Assembly (NCBI GenBank): GCA_965214375.1
Contig: OZ243947.1
Span: 248,001 to 312,000, forward strand
Source of the DNA: Endobugula sp965214375
GTDB taxonomy: Bacteria > Pseudomonadota > Gammaproteobacteria > Pseudomonadales > Cellvibrionaceae
Length of the DNA stretch: 64,000 nt
Direction of reading: 5' to 3'
Shown here: positions 56,739 through 64,000 of the stretch, one piece after another
Position numbering within the stretch: position 1 is the stretch's first letter
Layout: the number at the start of each line of letters is the position of its first letter
Position numbers and translations under genes: made by a program
Notes under the pieces: generated by a model
The model's input: the letters and a program-made list of their open reading frames with translations, nothing else
Told to the model about the DNA's origin: nothing
Databases searched by the model: none

Positions 56739-58501
56739 CTGTAGAAAAACACATTGTTTCCGGACTTGTCCACAGCTCTTTTTATTCATTTATTGTTGAT
56801 GTCCATTTAACCACAACCGTTTGACATAATCACCCATTATCAGAAGTGTAAAAACTAGAATGTGGATATCTCTGTGATTAAGCAGCTATCTTTCCATAAT
56901 TAGCTATCTTCTCAATATTATGCACTAAACAGTATAATTGCCATTGTCCTTGCACCTTCTTTTTACCCCTTAATGAGAAACGATTTAACCGTTTATTACT
57001 TTCAATATTACCAAACACTGGTTCAACAACCGACATGCGATGCGCATAAATCACTTTACCTTCTCGACTATCCACTCGCTTCTTCATCCAATCTGTTGCA
57101 TTAGTATGAACAGAGAAAGTTTTAGAGCCTTGTCGCCCATGACCTTCCCGCGTGTCAGCAGATGATGGGTTTCGCATGCACTCATGTTTACGTGGACAAT
57201 GGCGGCAATCCGTTAGCTTGCCCTCAAAGTATAACTGCACTCGACCCGGACCTTGTGCGTATTCATGCTTTAACAACATCGCATTACCTGCAGGACAGCG
57301 ACAGGTTTTCTTTTTAAAGTTAAACGTAAATTCACGAGCCGGTATCACTTCTTTTACACCCACCGCCTTGTCTTGATGGCGTTTGCCATGTTTCGCTTTT
57401 TGTGTGTTAAATTTAGGATCTCGTGAACGGAATTGATTGTCGGCTATGTAGGCGTTGATGTTATTTTTTTGTAAGTAATCATCATTAGCAGCACTCGAAA
57501 ACCCGGTATCCGCTGTCACAATTACTTGCTCCTGTAGAATGTCATCACTTAGTCCTAATCGATGATAGCGATCATTGATTGTTTCTAATACAGGCTGTAA
57601 AACATGTTGTTCTTGGCTGGCCCCAAAGGTTTGAGCATCAATAATAATCTGATGTTTTTTATACACAGTGGCTACACCGTTGTAACCCTGAATCGTTCCT
57701 TTACTGGTATGCATCTTTGCGGATTAGTTATCGGTGATATTACTCTTTATCTCCTGATTTCTCTTCCCAACACCCATCCTTGGCTCGTGGGTCTTTAGGA
57801 ATTGATCTATTTTGTTAAAATGTTTCTCCAGTGTTTTCGCCTCCTTGGCCAATCGCTTTTTATCTTCGCTTTCAGCAGGGCGTCGACCATCCAGTTTTTT
57901 ATGTTCTCGCAAACATTGTTGGATACGTTTACGCAGTTTTTTCTGTTTTTGTGCCAACTCTTTACAGGTACCAGAATGCCCCTTCGATGCATCGGATGGC
58001 ATTTTGCAGCCATCAATCGCAAAAGTTCGTTACCTAATAGACATTGTTGCTCACAAACCAGTAATACCTGCTCAAACACAGATTCAATAGCATCAGGGTA
58101 GTTGCTCACAAAATTTGAGATACTCGTAAAATGAGGAACCGAATCACATGACAGCGCTTTGAAAATAATATTGTTCTCACATTGCCACTGAATATCTCGG
58201 CTAGAGGTCATGCCTTTTGAGTAAGCAAATAAAATGATCTTTAAAAGAATGGCTGGATCGTACGCTGAACGACCACCTTCATCATTGGCATATTGATCAT
58301 AAAAGGCTGACAAATTAATGTGATGATCAATCAGATGATGGAGTGTATATTCAAAGGTCTTGGGCTGTAGTTGCTTCTCAAAGTTAATGACAACCATTGC
58401 GTCTTGCTGATAATTATACTTTTTAAAGTTAGGCATAATCGTGTCCTCAGTGAGAACAAAATCATACTAAAAAATTAGCAATTGAGGGAGTTTTTCTTCA
58501 G
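56739..58501. mobile_element. IS1182-family insertion sequence (decayed)
   Basis: Terminal inverted repeats CTGTAGAAAAACAC (56739-56752) and GAGTTTTTCTTCAG (58488-58501) match in 12 of 14 positions and enclose an IS1182-type transposase gene; total about 1.76 kb, normal for the family. No clear target duplication was seen. The 547 bases left of the transposase gene contain the attC-like site, then about 318 unassigned bases, then the left end of this element. Confidence 0.65.
56878..58436 (-). pseudogene. IS1182-family transposase, frameshift plus in-frame stop
   Basis: Starts ATG 58436 (MPNFKKYNYQQDAMVVINFEKQ). The N-terminal region ends in frame near GNELL; the expected FAIDGCKMPSDASK continues in the next frame, so one T is missing from a T-run near 58027. 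The frame then meets TAA at 57724-57726 in NITDN-stop-SAKMHTSKGTIQGYNG, where relatives have TDNESAKM, so Glu was lost. The C-terminal zinc-like and DDE regions (CRCPAGNAML, YAHRMSVVEPVFGNIESNKRLNRF) are intact. The element is immobile. Confidence 0.85.
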
Positions 58502-58519
58502 CTTGAACGCCGTTATAAT

Positions 58520-58592
58520 CGGCAGTTTTGTAGTTGTGTTTTTGTGCTAGCGTAGCGGTTAAGCACAAAAGAAGCAACGGAAAAACTGTCCG
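58520..58592. repeat. Long imperfect palindrome beside the IS1182 element
   Basis: Left arm 58520-58548 (CGGCAGTTTTGTAGTTGTG and on) and right arm 58562-58592 (ends CGGAAAAACTGTCCG) are complementary with several unpaired bases around a 13-base loop. It has the size of an attC site but lacks its AAC/GTT boundary boxes. Nature unknown; it lies 18 bases outside the IS right end. Confidence 0.45.
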
Positions 58593-58680
58593 ACTTGATG
58601 ACCTTGTATGATGTATTTTACCAGTTTTACATCACATTATTATTCGATAAAGTGAGACTCAACCTGTAGCCGCAGGTTTT

Positions 58681-58748
58681 GGTATAACAGCCCGATAGAC
58701 GCCAGGCGCTGATCTCTCAAGCCCGTTAACAAGCGTGGGCGTTATACC
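58681..58748. repeat. attC-like palindrome upstream of IS110 element
   Basis: GGTATAAC (58681-58688) and GTTATACC (58741-58748) bound a 68-base segment; the stem continues GCCC/GGGC with one bulged A and ACGC/GCGT further in. This is the layout of an attC site. IS110/IS1111-family elements that target attC sites are known, and an IS110-type transposase gene starts 64 bases later. Confidence 0.45.
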
Positions 58749-58811
58749 AATTTCAAATATTAACTCGAACAGTCGAAAGAGCCTCGAGCTCGAATGTAGC
58801 CAGGGTGAGTC

Positions 58812-59773
58812 ATGAATACAACTCCTAAGTCACAGAAGAAGCAGTTACAACGTCATATTGTTATCTATGTCGGTAAATCTATGCTGGACATTTGCATTTA
58901 TGAAACCGATGAATATTTCCAAGTGGAAAATAATGCCGTCGGTATTAAGCAGCTCCTACGAAAAATCAAACGCTATAAACTCACGCGTGTTTTAGTAGAA
59001 GCAACAGGTGGTTATGAGCGTACTGTTGCAGAAGCCTGCGCAGAACATGAGTTGCCTATTATTATTGTTACCCCAGTAAAAGTGCGACAGTTTGCCCGTG
59101 CACAAGGCATATTAGCAAAAACCGATAAAATAGATGCGCGTCTCATTGCACAATGTGGTGTTGTCATGCAGCCAGAAGTCAGGGTCTTACCCACTAAAAA
59201 TATTAGGAAAGTCAGAGATTTAAATGCGCGTAAGCGACAATTCATGGAAAGCCGCACTCAGGAGATGAATCGACAACACAAAGCTCAATCGTACTTAGCT
59301 GCCTCGCATCGTCGTATGATAAAAATGCTGGACAAGGAGCTAGCATGGATTGACCAACAACTTGAAAAAGAAGTGGCTAAAATAGAGCAATGGCAACAAG
59401 CGAAAGAAATTTTATTATCGGCTACTGGCATCGGTACGGGTGTTGCGTATACCCTGCTCGGTGAACTCCCTGAGTTAGGCAAACTCAGCCACCGTAAAAT
59501 TGCATCACTTTGTGGCTTTGCGCCGTTCATCATGAAAGCGGGTCAATAACAAAAAAACGACGTATACGAGGCGGGCGTTCACCGATTAGAACGGTGCTTT
59601 ATATGGCAATGATGTCCGCTATTCAACACAATCCAACAATGAAACAGTTTTAAAATAAGTTGGTTGCACAAGGAAAGCATAAAAAAGTAGCGCTAACAGC
59701 GTGTATGCGCAAGATGATGACGATTTTAAATGCCAGGATCAGAGATAATCAGGAGTGGATATGGCTTAAATAA
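58812..59773 (+). pseudogene. IS110-family transposase (decayed)
   Basis: The RuvC-like N-terminal domain (KSMLDICIYETDEYF, RVLVEATGGYERTVAEAC, KTDKIDARLIAQCG) and the transposase_20 part (LLSATGIGTGVAYTLLGELPELG, KIASLCGFAPF) are clear. TAA at 59547-59549 and a shift in an A-run move the last part (RRIRGGRSPIRTVLYMAMMSA) to another frame, which is then cut by TAA within KQF-stop-NKL and ends RDNQEWIWLK. The N terminus reads IVIYVGKSMLD where relatives have a GIDVGKSMLD-type motif; the first catalytic Asp seems lost, perhaps by a 12-base deletion between ATGTCGGT repeats. The right end abuts the T6SS fragment. Confidence 0.8.
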
Positions 59774-61151
59774 ATTGCGCTTTAGGCTTGAGTTTAATCA
59801 CAGTCGCTTGTTAGAACAACAAGGATATATAGACAATGCCAACCTGCTATCTGAGAACATTCACGGTTATATTAATTACCAGTTAAAGCAGTTAAGTCAA
59901 TTAGCTGAAGAGCGCAATTTTTACCACGTGAATCAATCCAGTAATTGGGCCAGTATGCATATTGCAGAATCATTATTTTCTTTAAGCGATAAAAAAGAAA
60001 TTGCCAACTATTTGGATTCACAGCGAAATGATTTATTTTCTTATTCAAATAACTATGCAAATCCATTAATTTCCTATTTGCTGGATACAGGAAATATTGC
60101 AGAAAGTCGTAATAATGCACGTCTTTGGTATAACACTTTATTGGAGCTACAGCGTTATAATAATCAACAGCCAGATAATGATGTGAGTGAGCTTGACCGC
60201 TATATTACTGAAAGTTTAACCGCAAAGGTTTGGTCTGATTGTCCCGCTATTTTGTCAAAACCACAGTTTTTGAGTAATGGTGGTTTGTTTTCAAGTCATC
60301 TCTATCAAGTGAACCACTCGGTCAGATCGTTTTGTCAACGTTACGTAAAAGATACCGTATTTAAACGTTATTTAGCATTAGCGGATCGTTTTAATCGTGA
60401 TTTAAAAGGTAAGTTTCCTTTTGCGGAGTATGACCCCCAGAATACCATTGACCTTAATACAGACGTGTTAGATACATATTTTGCTGACTATAAAAAACAA
60501 TGGAAAGAACCGGAAAATGGCCAACCCTTATTGCTTGCTTTGCGTGATTACATGGCCAAGAACCCATACTCTGGTTTGGCCGATTGGGTAGATTTCGTTG
60601 AAAATATAGATAACTTTTATCATTTTTATCAGCAGACAACCTTAACCAGTGATAGCGTAGAAGTCACCTTGTCACTCGACTTTGAAACCGATATTAAAGC
60701 GGCTCGAGGACAAGATCAGATAGTTGAATGGCAATTTAACAGTGGTCTTAATAGCGCTATTTTTCCCAATGGCAATCGGTCAGTGAATTGGCGTCCGGGA
60801 GAGCCATTGTCCTTAACACTGCGTTGGGCAACAGGATCGGAATTTGTTCCATTGGCTCAGTATGGTCAGCCACAAACGACAAAATCATTAAACGTGATTT
60901 TCAATTCAAGCAGTGATTGGGCGTTGTTTGAATGGCTGCAGCGGCTTAATCAACCACGATATACAACCATAAAAAGAAACTTATTAGAGTTTTCTATTCC
61001 TGTCAGTTTAAAAAATAATCATACAACAAGTTACACCAGCCAGTTATACATTGCTCTTAGTGCAGAAATAACAAATGATAACGGTAAAACACAGCAGCTT
61101 TCTATACCGTATGTTCTGCCACAATTTGCGCCGGGATTGCCGGGTAGGTAG
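59730..61151 (+). pseudogene. C-terminal fragment of a T6SS membrane protein (TssM/IcmF-like), truncated by IS110
   Basis: The frame joins the IS110 right end (about 59757) without its own start: the first ten codons are IS-derived. The remainder is about 460 residues: a helical region (LALADRFNRDLKGKFPFAEYDP) resembling the KFPF-type segment of IcmF/TssM proteins, then a beta-rich C terminus (ETDIKAARGQDQIVEWQFNSG, NWRPGEPLSLTLRWATGSEF). The following TssA-like gene supports a T6SS assignment. The 5' half is absent from the window, displaced by the insertion. Whether this is TssM itself or a related accessory protein is uncertain. Confidence 0.6.
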
Positions 61152-61159
61152 GAGTCATA

Positions 61160-62321
61160 ATGCGATTACCTGACTTGACCTCGTCTGACTCTATTATCCA
61201 TACAGCCAAACTTAATACCTATGTAGAACATTATTTTGGTCGTACTATTGACCAAATATTGGCGCCCATTGGTGATAACCAGGTGGGAGAATCCATTCGC
61301 CATAACGGGGTTTATTTTAATATCAAAGAAGCACGTCACGAAGATGATGCGACCTTACCTCAGTGTGTGGGTTCATGAATTAAAAACAGCGGATTGGGAT
61401 AAGGTTGAAAATACCGCACTGGATGCGTTGTGTTTTAAAAGTAAAGATTTGCAGTTGGCGGTTTGGTTAATGGAATCCAATGTGAGCCGATATGGTTTTG
61501 CCGGTATTGCTCCATCGATTGTGATTATTCAAGCTCTCTGTGAATCTTACTGGGAGTCTATGTATCCTGAGATGGTTGATGGTGATATTGAGTTTCGTAC
61601 CAATCCCATTAATTGGGTCAATGAAAAATTGTCATTAAAATTACGTCTGTCCTCTGTTACCTCGACACAATTAGATGGTGATGAATATAGCTGGAATGAT
61701 TGGGAAAATGCTCAGCGTTATGAGCAAATGAAAATGCAACACCGTGGAGAGATTCAATGGGAAGGTGTGACCGTTGATTCGTTTAAACAACGATTGGCAG
61801 CCACCTCAAAAGAGTGTTTGTTTGAACTCTATGAACAAACCGAATATGCACTAAAGTCTATCGACTCCTTGGTTCAATGGTTGGATGAAAAGTGCGGTAG
61901 CGATAGTCCCAGTTTAATTGAAGTGCATAATCTCGCGCGTGAAGTCAATGAAATGGCGGAACGTGAATTAACCCGTAGGGGTGTTTATATCGCGGCGCCC
62001 AGTCATAACGAAGCTGATTCATCTGATGGTACTGGTAGCGATAATAATGGTAACGGCGGGCATGGCGAAGGTGGAGATAATCCACTAAGCCGCAAGGGGC
62101 CGATTGCCACGCGTGAAGACGCCTTTGCACAATTACTGGAAGCGGCAGAGTTTTTAATGCGCGATGACCCACATAGCCCGGTACCTTATATGGTTTATAC
62201 CGCGTGTAGTTGGGGTGAAAAAGATGCGCCTGATTTATATCAAGAACTATTTTTACAAAAAGGCGGGCAGTTAAATATTTTTGAGGTAATGGGATTAGCA
62301 TTGAGTGAAGACAAAAACTAG
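61160..62321 (+). pseudogene. tssA: T6SS protein TssA (ImpA N-terminal type), frameshifted
   Basis: Starts ATG 61160. The ImpA N-terminal domain begins SIRHNGVYFNIKEARHEDDATLPQ and continues, one frame over, as VWVHELKTADWDKVENTALDALCFKSKDLQLAVWLMES; the shift lies in the TGTGTG tract near 61362. The rest is intact, with PTINWVNEKL-like NPINWVNEKLSLKLRLSS and a C-terminal SPVPYMVYTACSWGEK/IFEVMGLAL block typical of TssA. TssA coordinates sheath and tail-tube assembly at the baseplate. Slippage in a TG repeat could be a sequencing artefact or phase variation; otherwise the gene is dead. Confidence 0.8.
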
Positions 62322-62330
62322 GAAAAGATT

Positions 62331-63419
62331 ATGAATAATCGCACACCCAAGCGACACGTTTATCTACCGGGTTTATCGGCATTCGATAGCTCACATCAAA
62401 AAGCAGCAGCTTATGAATTATTTCAGGGCCCTAATGGGCCTACAGCCAATAGTCATGATGCTGGCAGCGTTTTTTTTGATACAGTAGAAGCTAAAAGAGC
62501 GGCAAAATTAGATTTTTCACGCCGTGCCTATGATATTCGCAAAAGAATGGCTCGCGGTGGTCATTCGGCTAATGCAATGGCCAAGATGCAGCGCGAACTT
62601 TCTGGTATGACCCACGCAGTTCGTAACTCTCACGTTATTGATAATACGGCAGTCAATCCTGGTGTTCCGCATGCAGATACCCAGGCGAGTGATATTTTGT
62701 TTGTAAAAGGGCATGGTAATCCTAACAGAGACTATAGCATTACTTCACGTACAACAGGAAATTCCGGTGATTATACGGTGCAAGGAGGGAATCTGGGGTT
62801 TAATGCCGACACAGATGTTTCGGTATCACGCGGTCACAAAGCCAGCCATAATGCACAGAGTATTGCGCAAAAAGTAAAAAATATTAATGGCATGTTAGAA
62901 AGCCCTGGGCTGGATGTACGTATCACGTCCTGCGGTAGTGCAGGAGGTGTTTCATCCACGGTTGATCCTATTTCGGATAACTATCGCTATTATAATTCTT
63001 TCGCGGGCAGTGTTTCACATGCGCTGGACGACATGCATGCTAATCGTGAAATTACAGTCAGCTGTTATATTGGTGAGTCCAACTCTTCTCATCCGCGGAC
63101 ACCAGTCAGTGATGGATTTGTCTCTCAAGTAAAACAGAAAGGGGATAATGCCACCTTTCAACAACGCCGTCAGAATTTTCTTAATCGCGTCGGTGCAGGT
63201 AATGCGGTCGATAGTCAACGTCCAAAACAGGTCAGCTCAACTGATGACAATTTAATTCAACAAATGGAACAAGTGGTGAGTGCTCCAAACCAGCCACCAG
63301 TATCCGATGCGTTACAATGCTCTATGCGCGCGTATACAAAAGTAAAAACCAGCGATCAAATGGTAAGTGTCGTCGCGGTACCGCGTTCATCAACACGTGT
63401 ACAGTTCCCAAGGCGATAG
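62331..63419 (+). CDS. Candidate T6SS-associated effector with clan-CD-like His/Cys dyad
   Basis: 362 residues, not matched to a named family. It starts ten bases after tssA. N-terminal region with PGLSAFDSSHQKAA; a middle domain with DILFVKGHGNPNRDY, GLDVRITSCGSAGG and SGEITVSCYIG-like REITVSCYIGESNSSHP. A hydrophobic strand ending in His-Gly and another ending in Ser-Cys-Gly is the arrangement of catalytic His and Cys in clan CD peptidases (caspase, C80, gingipain types). The Arg-rich C terminus ends with STRVQFPRR. Intact frame. Function as a secreted protease or toxin is inference; no cognate immunity gene was identified. Confidence 0.5.
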   Translation: MNNRTPKRHVYLPGLSAFDSSHQKAAAYELFQGPNGPTANSHDAGSVFFDTVEAKRAAKLDFSRRAYDIRKRMARGGHSANAMAKMQRELSGMTHAVRNSHVIDNTAVNPGVPHADTQASDILFVKGHGNPNRDYSITSRTTGNSGDYTVQGGNLGFNADTDVSVSRGHKASHNAQSIAQKVKNINGMLESPGLDVRITSCGSAGGVSSTVDPISDNYRYYNSFAGSVSHALDDMHANREITVSCYIGESNSSHPRTPVSDGFVSQVKQKGDNATFQQRRQNFLNRVGAGNAVDSQRPKQVSSTDDNLIQQMEQVVSAPNQPPVSDALQCSMRAYTKVKTSDQMVSVVAVPRSSTRVQFPRR

Positions 63420-63422
63420 ATA

Positions 63423-64000
63423 ATGGCAGCAATGTCATCGCCATCATGCCATAGTGACTCTTTCTACCAGCAACTGTCGGCTTATTTAACCGACTTACAA
63501 GCGTCACTTCAGCAAGGCCTAGCGCCAGCTGGACGTTTATCTTGTCTGATCACCTTGCGTGAATATTGGCAGCATGGCTTTATGCTTGATGATTTTTCAG
63601 AGACAATCTTGGATGTCGCTCAAAAATTATCTGATTGGCCTTTGCTGATTCAGCTACTCCTTAAAATCCGTTATAACGGACTTACTTCTGATAATGCGTT
63701 GTCCTTGGCAGAAGCCTATTATTTAATGGGCAATATCAATGCTGCACGTCATACGCTAGCAACATTACTATTAGCACAGCCCTATCATCAACAGTGCCAT
63801 GATTATTGGAAATGGATGTGTGCTGCACATGCATTTCCTCACTTGCAGGATGAAGAATTACGATTAACGCCGCTGACTGAACACCACCTACAAGCGTTCT
63901 CCTGGCAATACTCCGAGTCCGTTAAAGATTTATGTAACTTGCCTGATTTTTCCTCAGTTACCGAGTGGCATGAATTGTATCAATGGATGCTGCATGATAC
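63423..64000 (+). CDS. TPR-like protein with GNAT-like C-terminal start, truncated by window end
   Basis: Starts ATG 63423, four bases after the previous stop, and is open to the window end (192 codons). The first 130 residues are helical with TPR-like repeats (LLLKIRYNGLTSDNALSLAE, AYYLMGNINAARHTLATLLL). From about residue 145 the sequence DEELRLTPLTEHHLQAFSWQ resembles the first strand and helix of GNAT acetyltransferases (RLTPLTE). It follows the T6SS operon and may be an accessory or immunity component. The remainder lies outside the window. Confidence 0.45.
   Translation, partial: MAAMSSPSCHSDSFYQQLSAYLTDLQASLQQGLAPAGRLSCLITLREYWQHGFMLDDFSETILDVAQKLSDWPLLIQLLLKIRYNGLTSDNALSLAEAYYLMGNINAARHTLATLLLAQPYHQQCHDYWKWMCAAHAFPHLQDEELRLTPLTEHHLQAFSWQYSESVKDLCNLPDFSSVTEWHELYQWMLHD

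Noticed and set aside
1402..57726. UAA/UAG reassigned to Glu, or suppressor-tRNA readthrough
   Set aside because: More than twenty housekeeping genes here end with TAA or TAG and none contains such codons internally; the stop-bearing genes also carry frameshifts and deletions. Decay explains it better, though a genome-wide tRNA search would be decisive.
58812..59773. Programmed frameshift in the IS110 transposase
   Set aside because: IS110 elements do not normally use programmed frameshifting, and a further stop and N-terminal damage are present.
1402..62321. All broken frames being sequencing errors
   Set aside because: Some homopolymer indels could be errors, but tens of kilobases of housekeeping genes show none, and base substitutions to stop are not typical read errors.
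1..64000. CRISPR arrays, rRNA operons, complete prophage
   Set aside because: No regularly spaced repeats, rRNA sequence or phage structural genes were seen on either strand.

Overview
The window looks like the chromosome of a marine gammaproteobacterium with AT-leaning DNA. The evidence is gene order: queA-tgt-secD-secF, suhB/trmJ-iscS, ndk-rlmN-pilF-rodZ-hisS-yfgM-bamB-der, xseA/guaB-guaA and dnaE are standard gammaproteobacterial neighbourhoods. A Cellvibrionales/Spongiibacter- or Teredinibacter-like affiliation is plausible but cannot be settled from this sequence. Housekeeping genes are intact, while accessory genes are strikingly decayed by single in-frame stops, one-base frameshifts and small internal deletions. 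That pattern suits a lineage in early genome erosion, for example after a change to host association.

Layout. 0-7.5 kb: a frameshifted DUF1631 gene, a YpjD/CcsA-type membrane protein, a broken REC-PAS-GGDEF-EAL gene, an overlapping pair of HAD phosphatase and AfsA-type hotdog synthase, and, divergent from that pair, a periplasmic solute-binding protein plus a membrane histidine kinase. 7.5-13 kb: tRNA-Leu, queA, tgt, secD, secF. 13-15 kb: a broken hybrid sensor kinase. 15-30.4 kb: suhB, trmJ, iscS, then an SMP-30 lactonase/LacI pair where the rest of the isc operon would be expected, then ndk to der and xseA. 30.4-33.7 kb: guaB and guaA.

A 6.9-kb integrative element (33674-40569) sits in the 3' end of guaA. 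It is bounded by 14-bp near-identical repeats and carries a broken integrase, a second recombinase whose first catalytic Arg appears replaced by His, a truncated H-NS-like protein, and a metallo-beta-lactamase-fold/methyltransferase cargo pair. nadA follows. Next comes a graveyard (41.7-46 kb): a cytochrome P450, an alanine dehydrogenase that has lost its Rossmann core, and the ATPase and one permease of an Aap-type amino-acid transporter are all damaged, while aapQ and aapJ are open. dnaE is intact and is followed by a lysis pair (GH108 muramidase with a stop in its catalytic Glu, then a GTA-type holin) and an aldehyde dehydrogenase.

55.5-64 kb is mobile and accessory: MAPEG and YciI genes arranged like integron cassettes with attC-like palindromes, a dead IS1182-family element, a dead IS110-family element, and the edge of a type VI secretion locus (TssM-like fragment, frameshifted TssA, a candidate clan-CD-like cysteine-peptidase effector, and a TPR-GNAT-like gene running off the end).

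The most notable signals are: (1) at least six nonsense mutations at positions that are Glu in the family (GAA/GAG to TAA/TAG), suggesting a G:C-to-T:A mutational bias; (2) an AfsA/HAD putative signal-synthesis pair beside a divergent periplasmic-sensor/kinase pair; (3) the T6SS-linked peptidase-like candidate; and (4) a family of dispersed hairpin repeats after housekeeping genes. All family assignments were made by eye without database searches.
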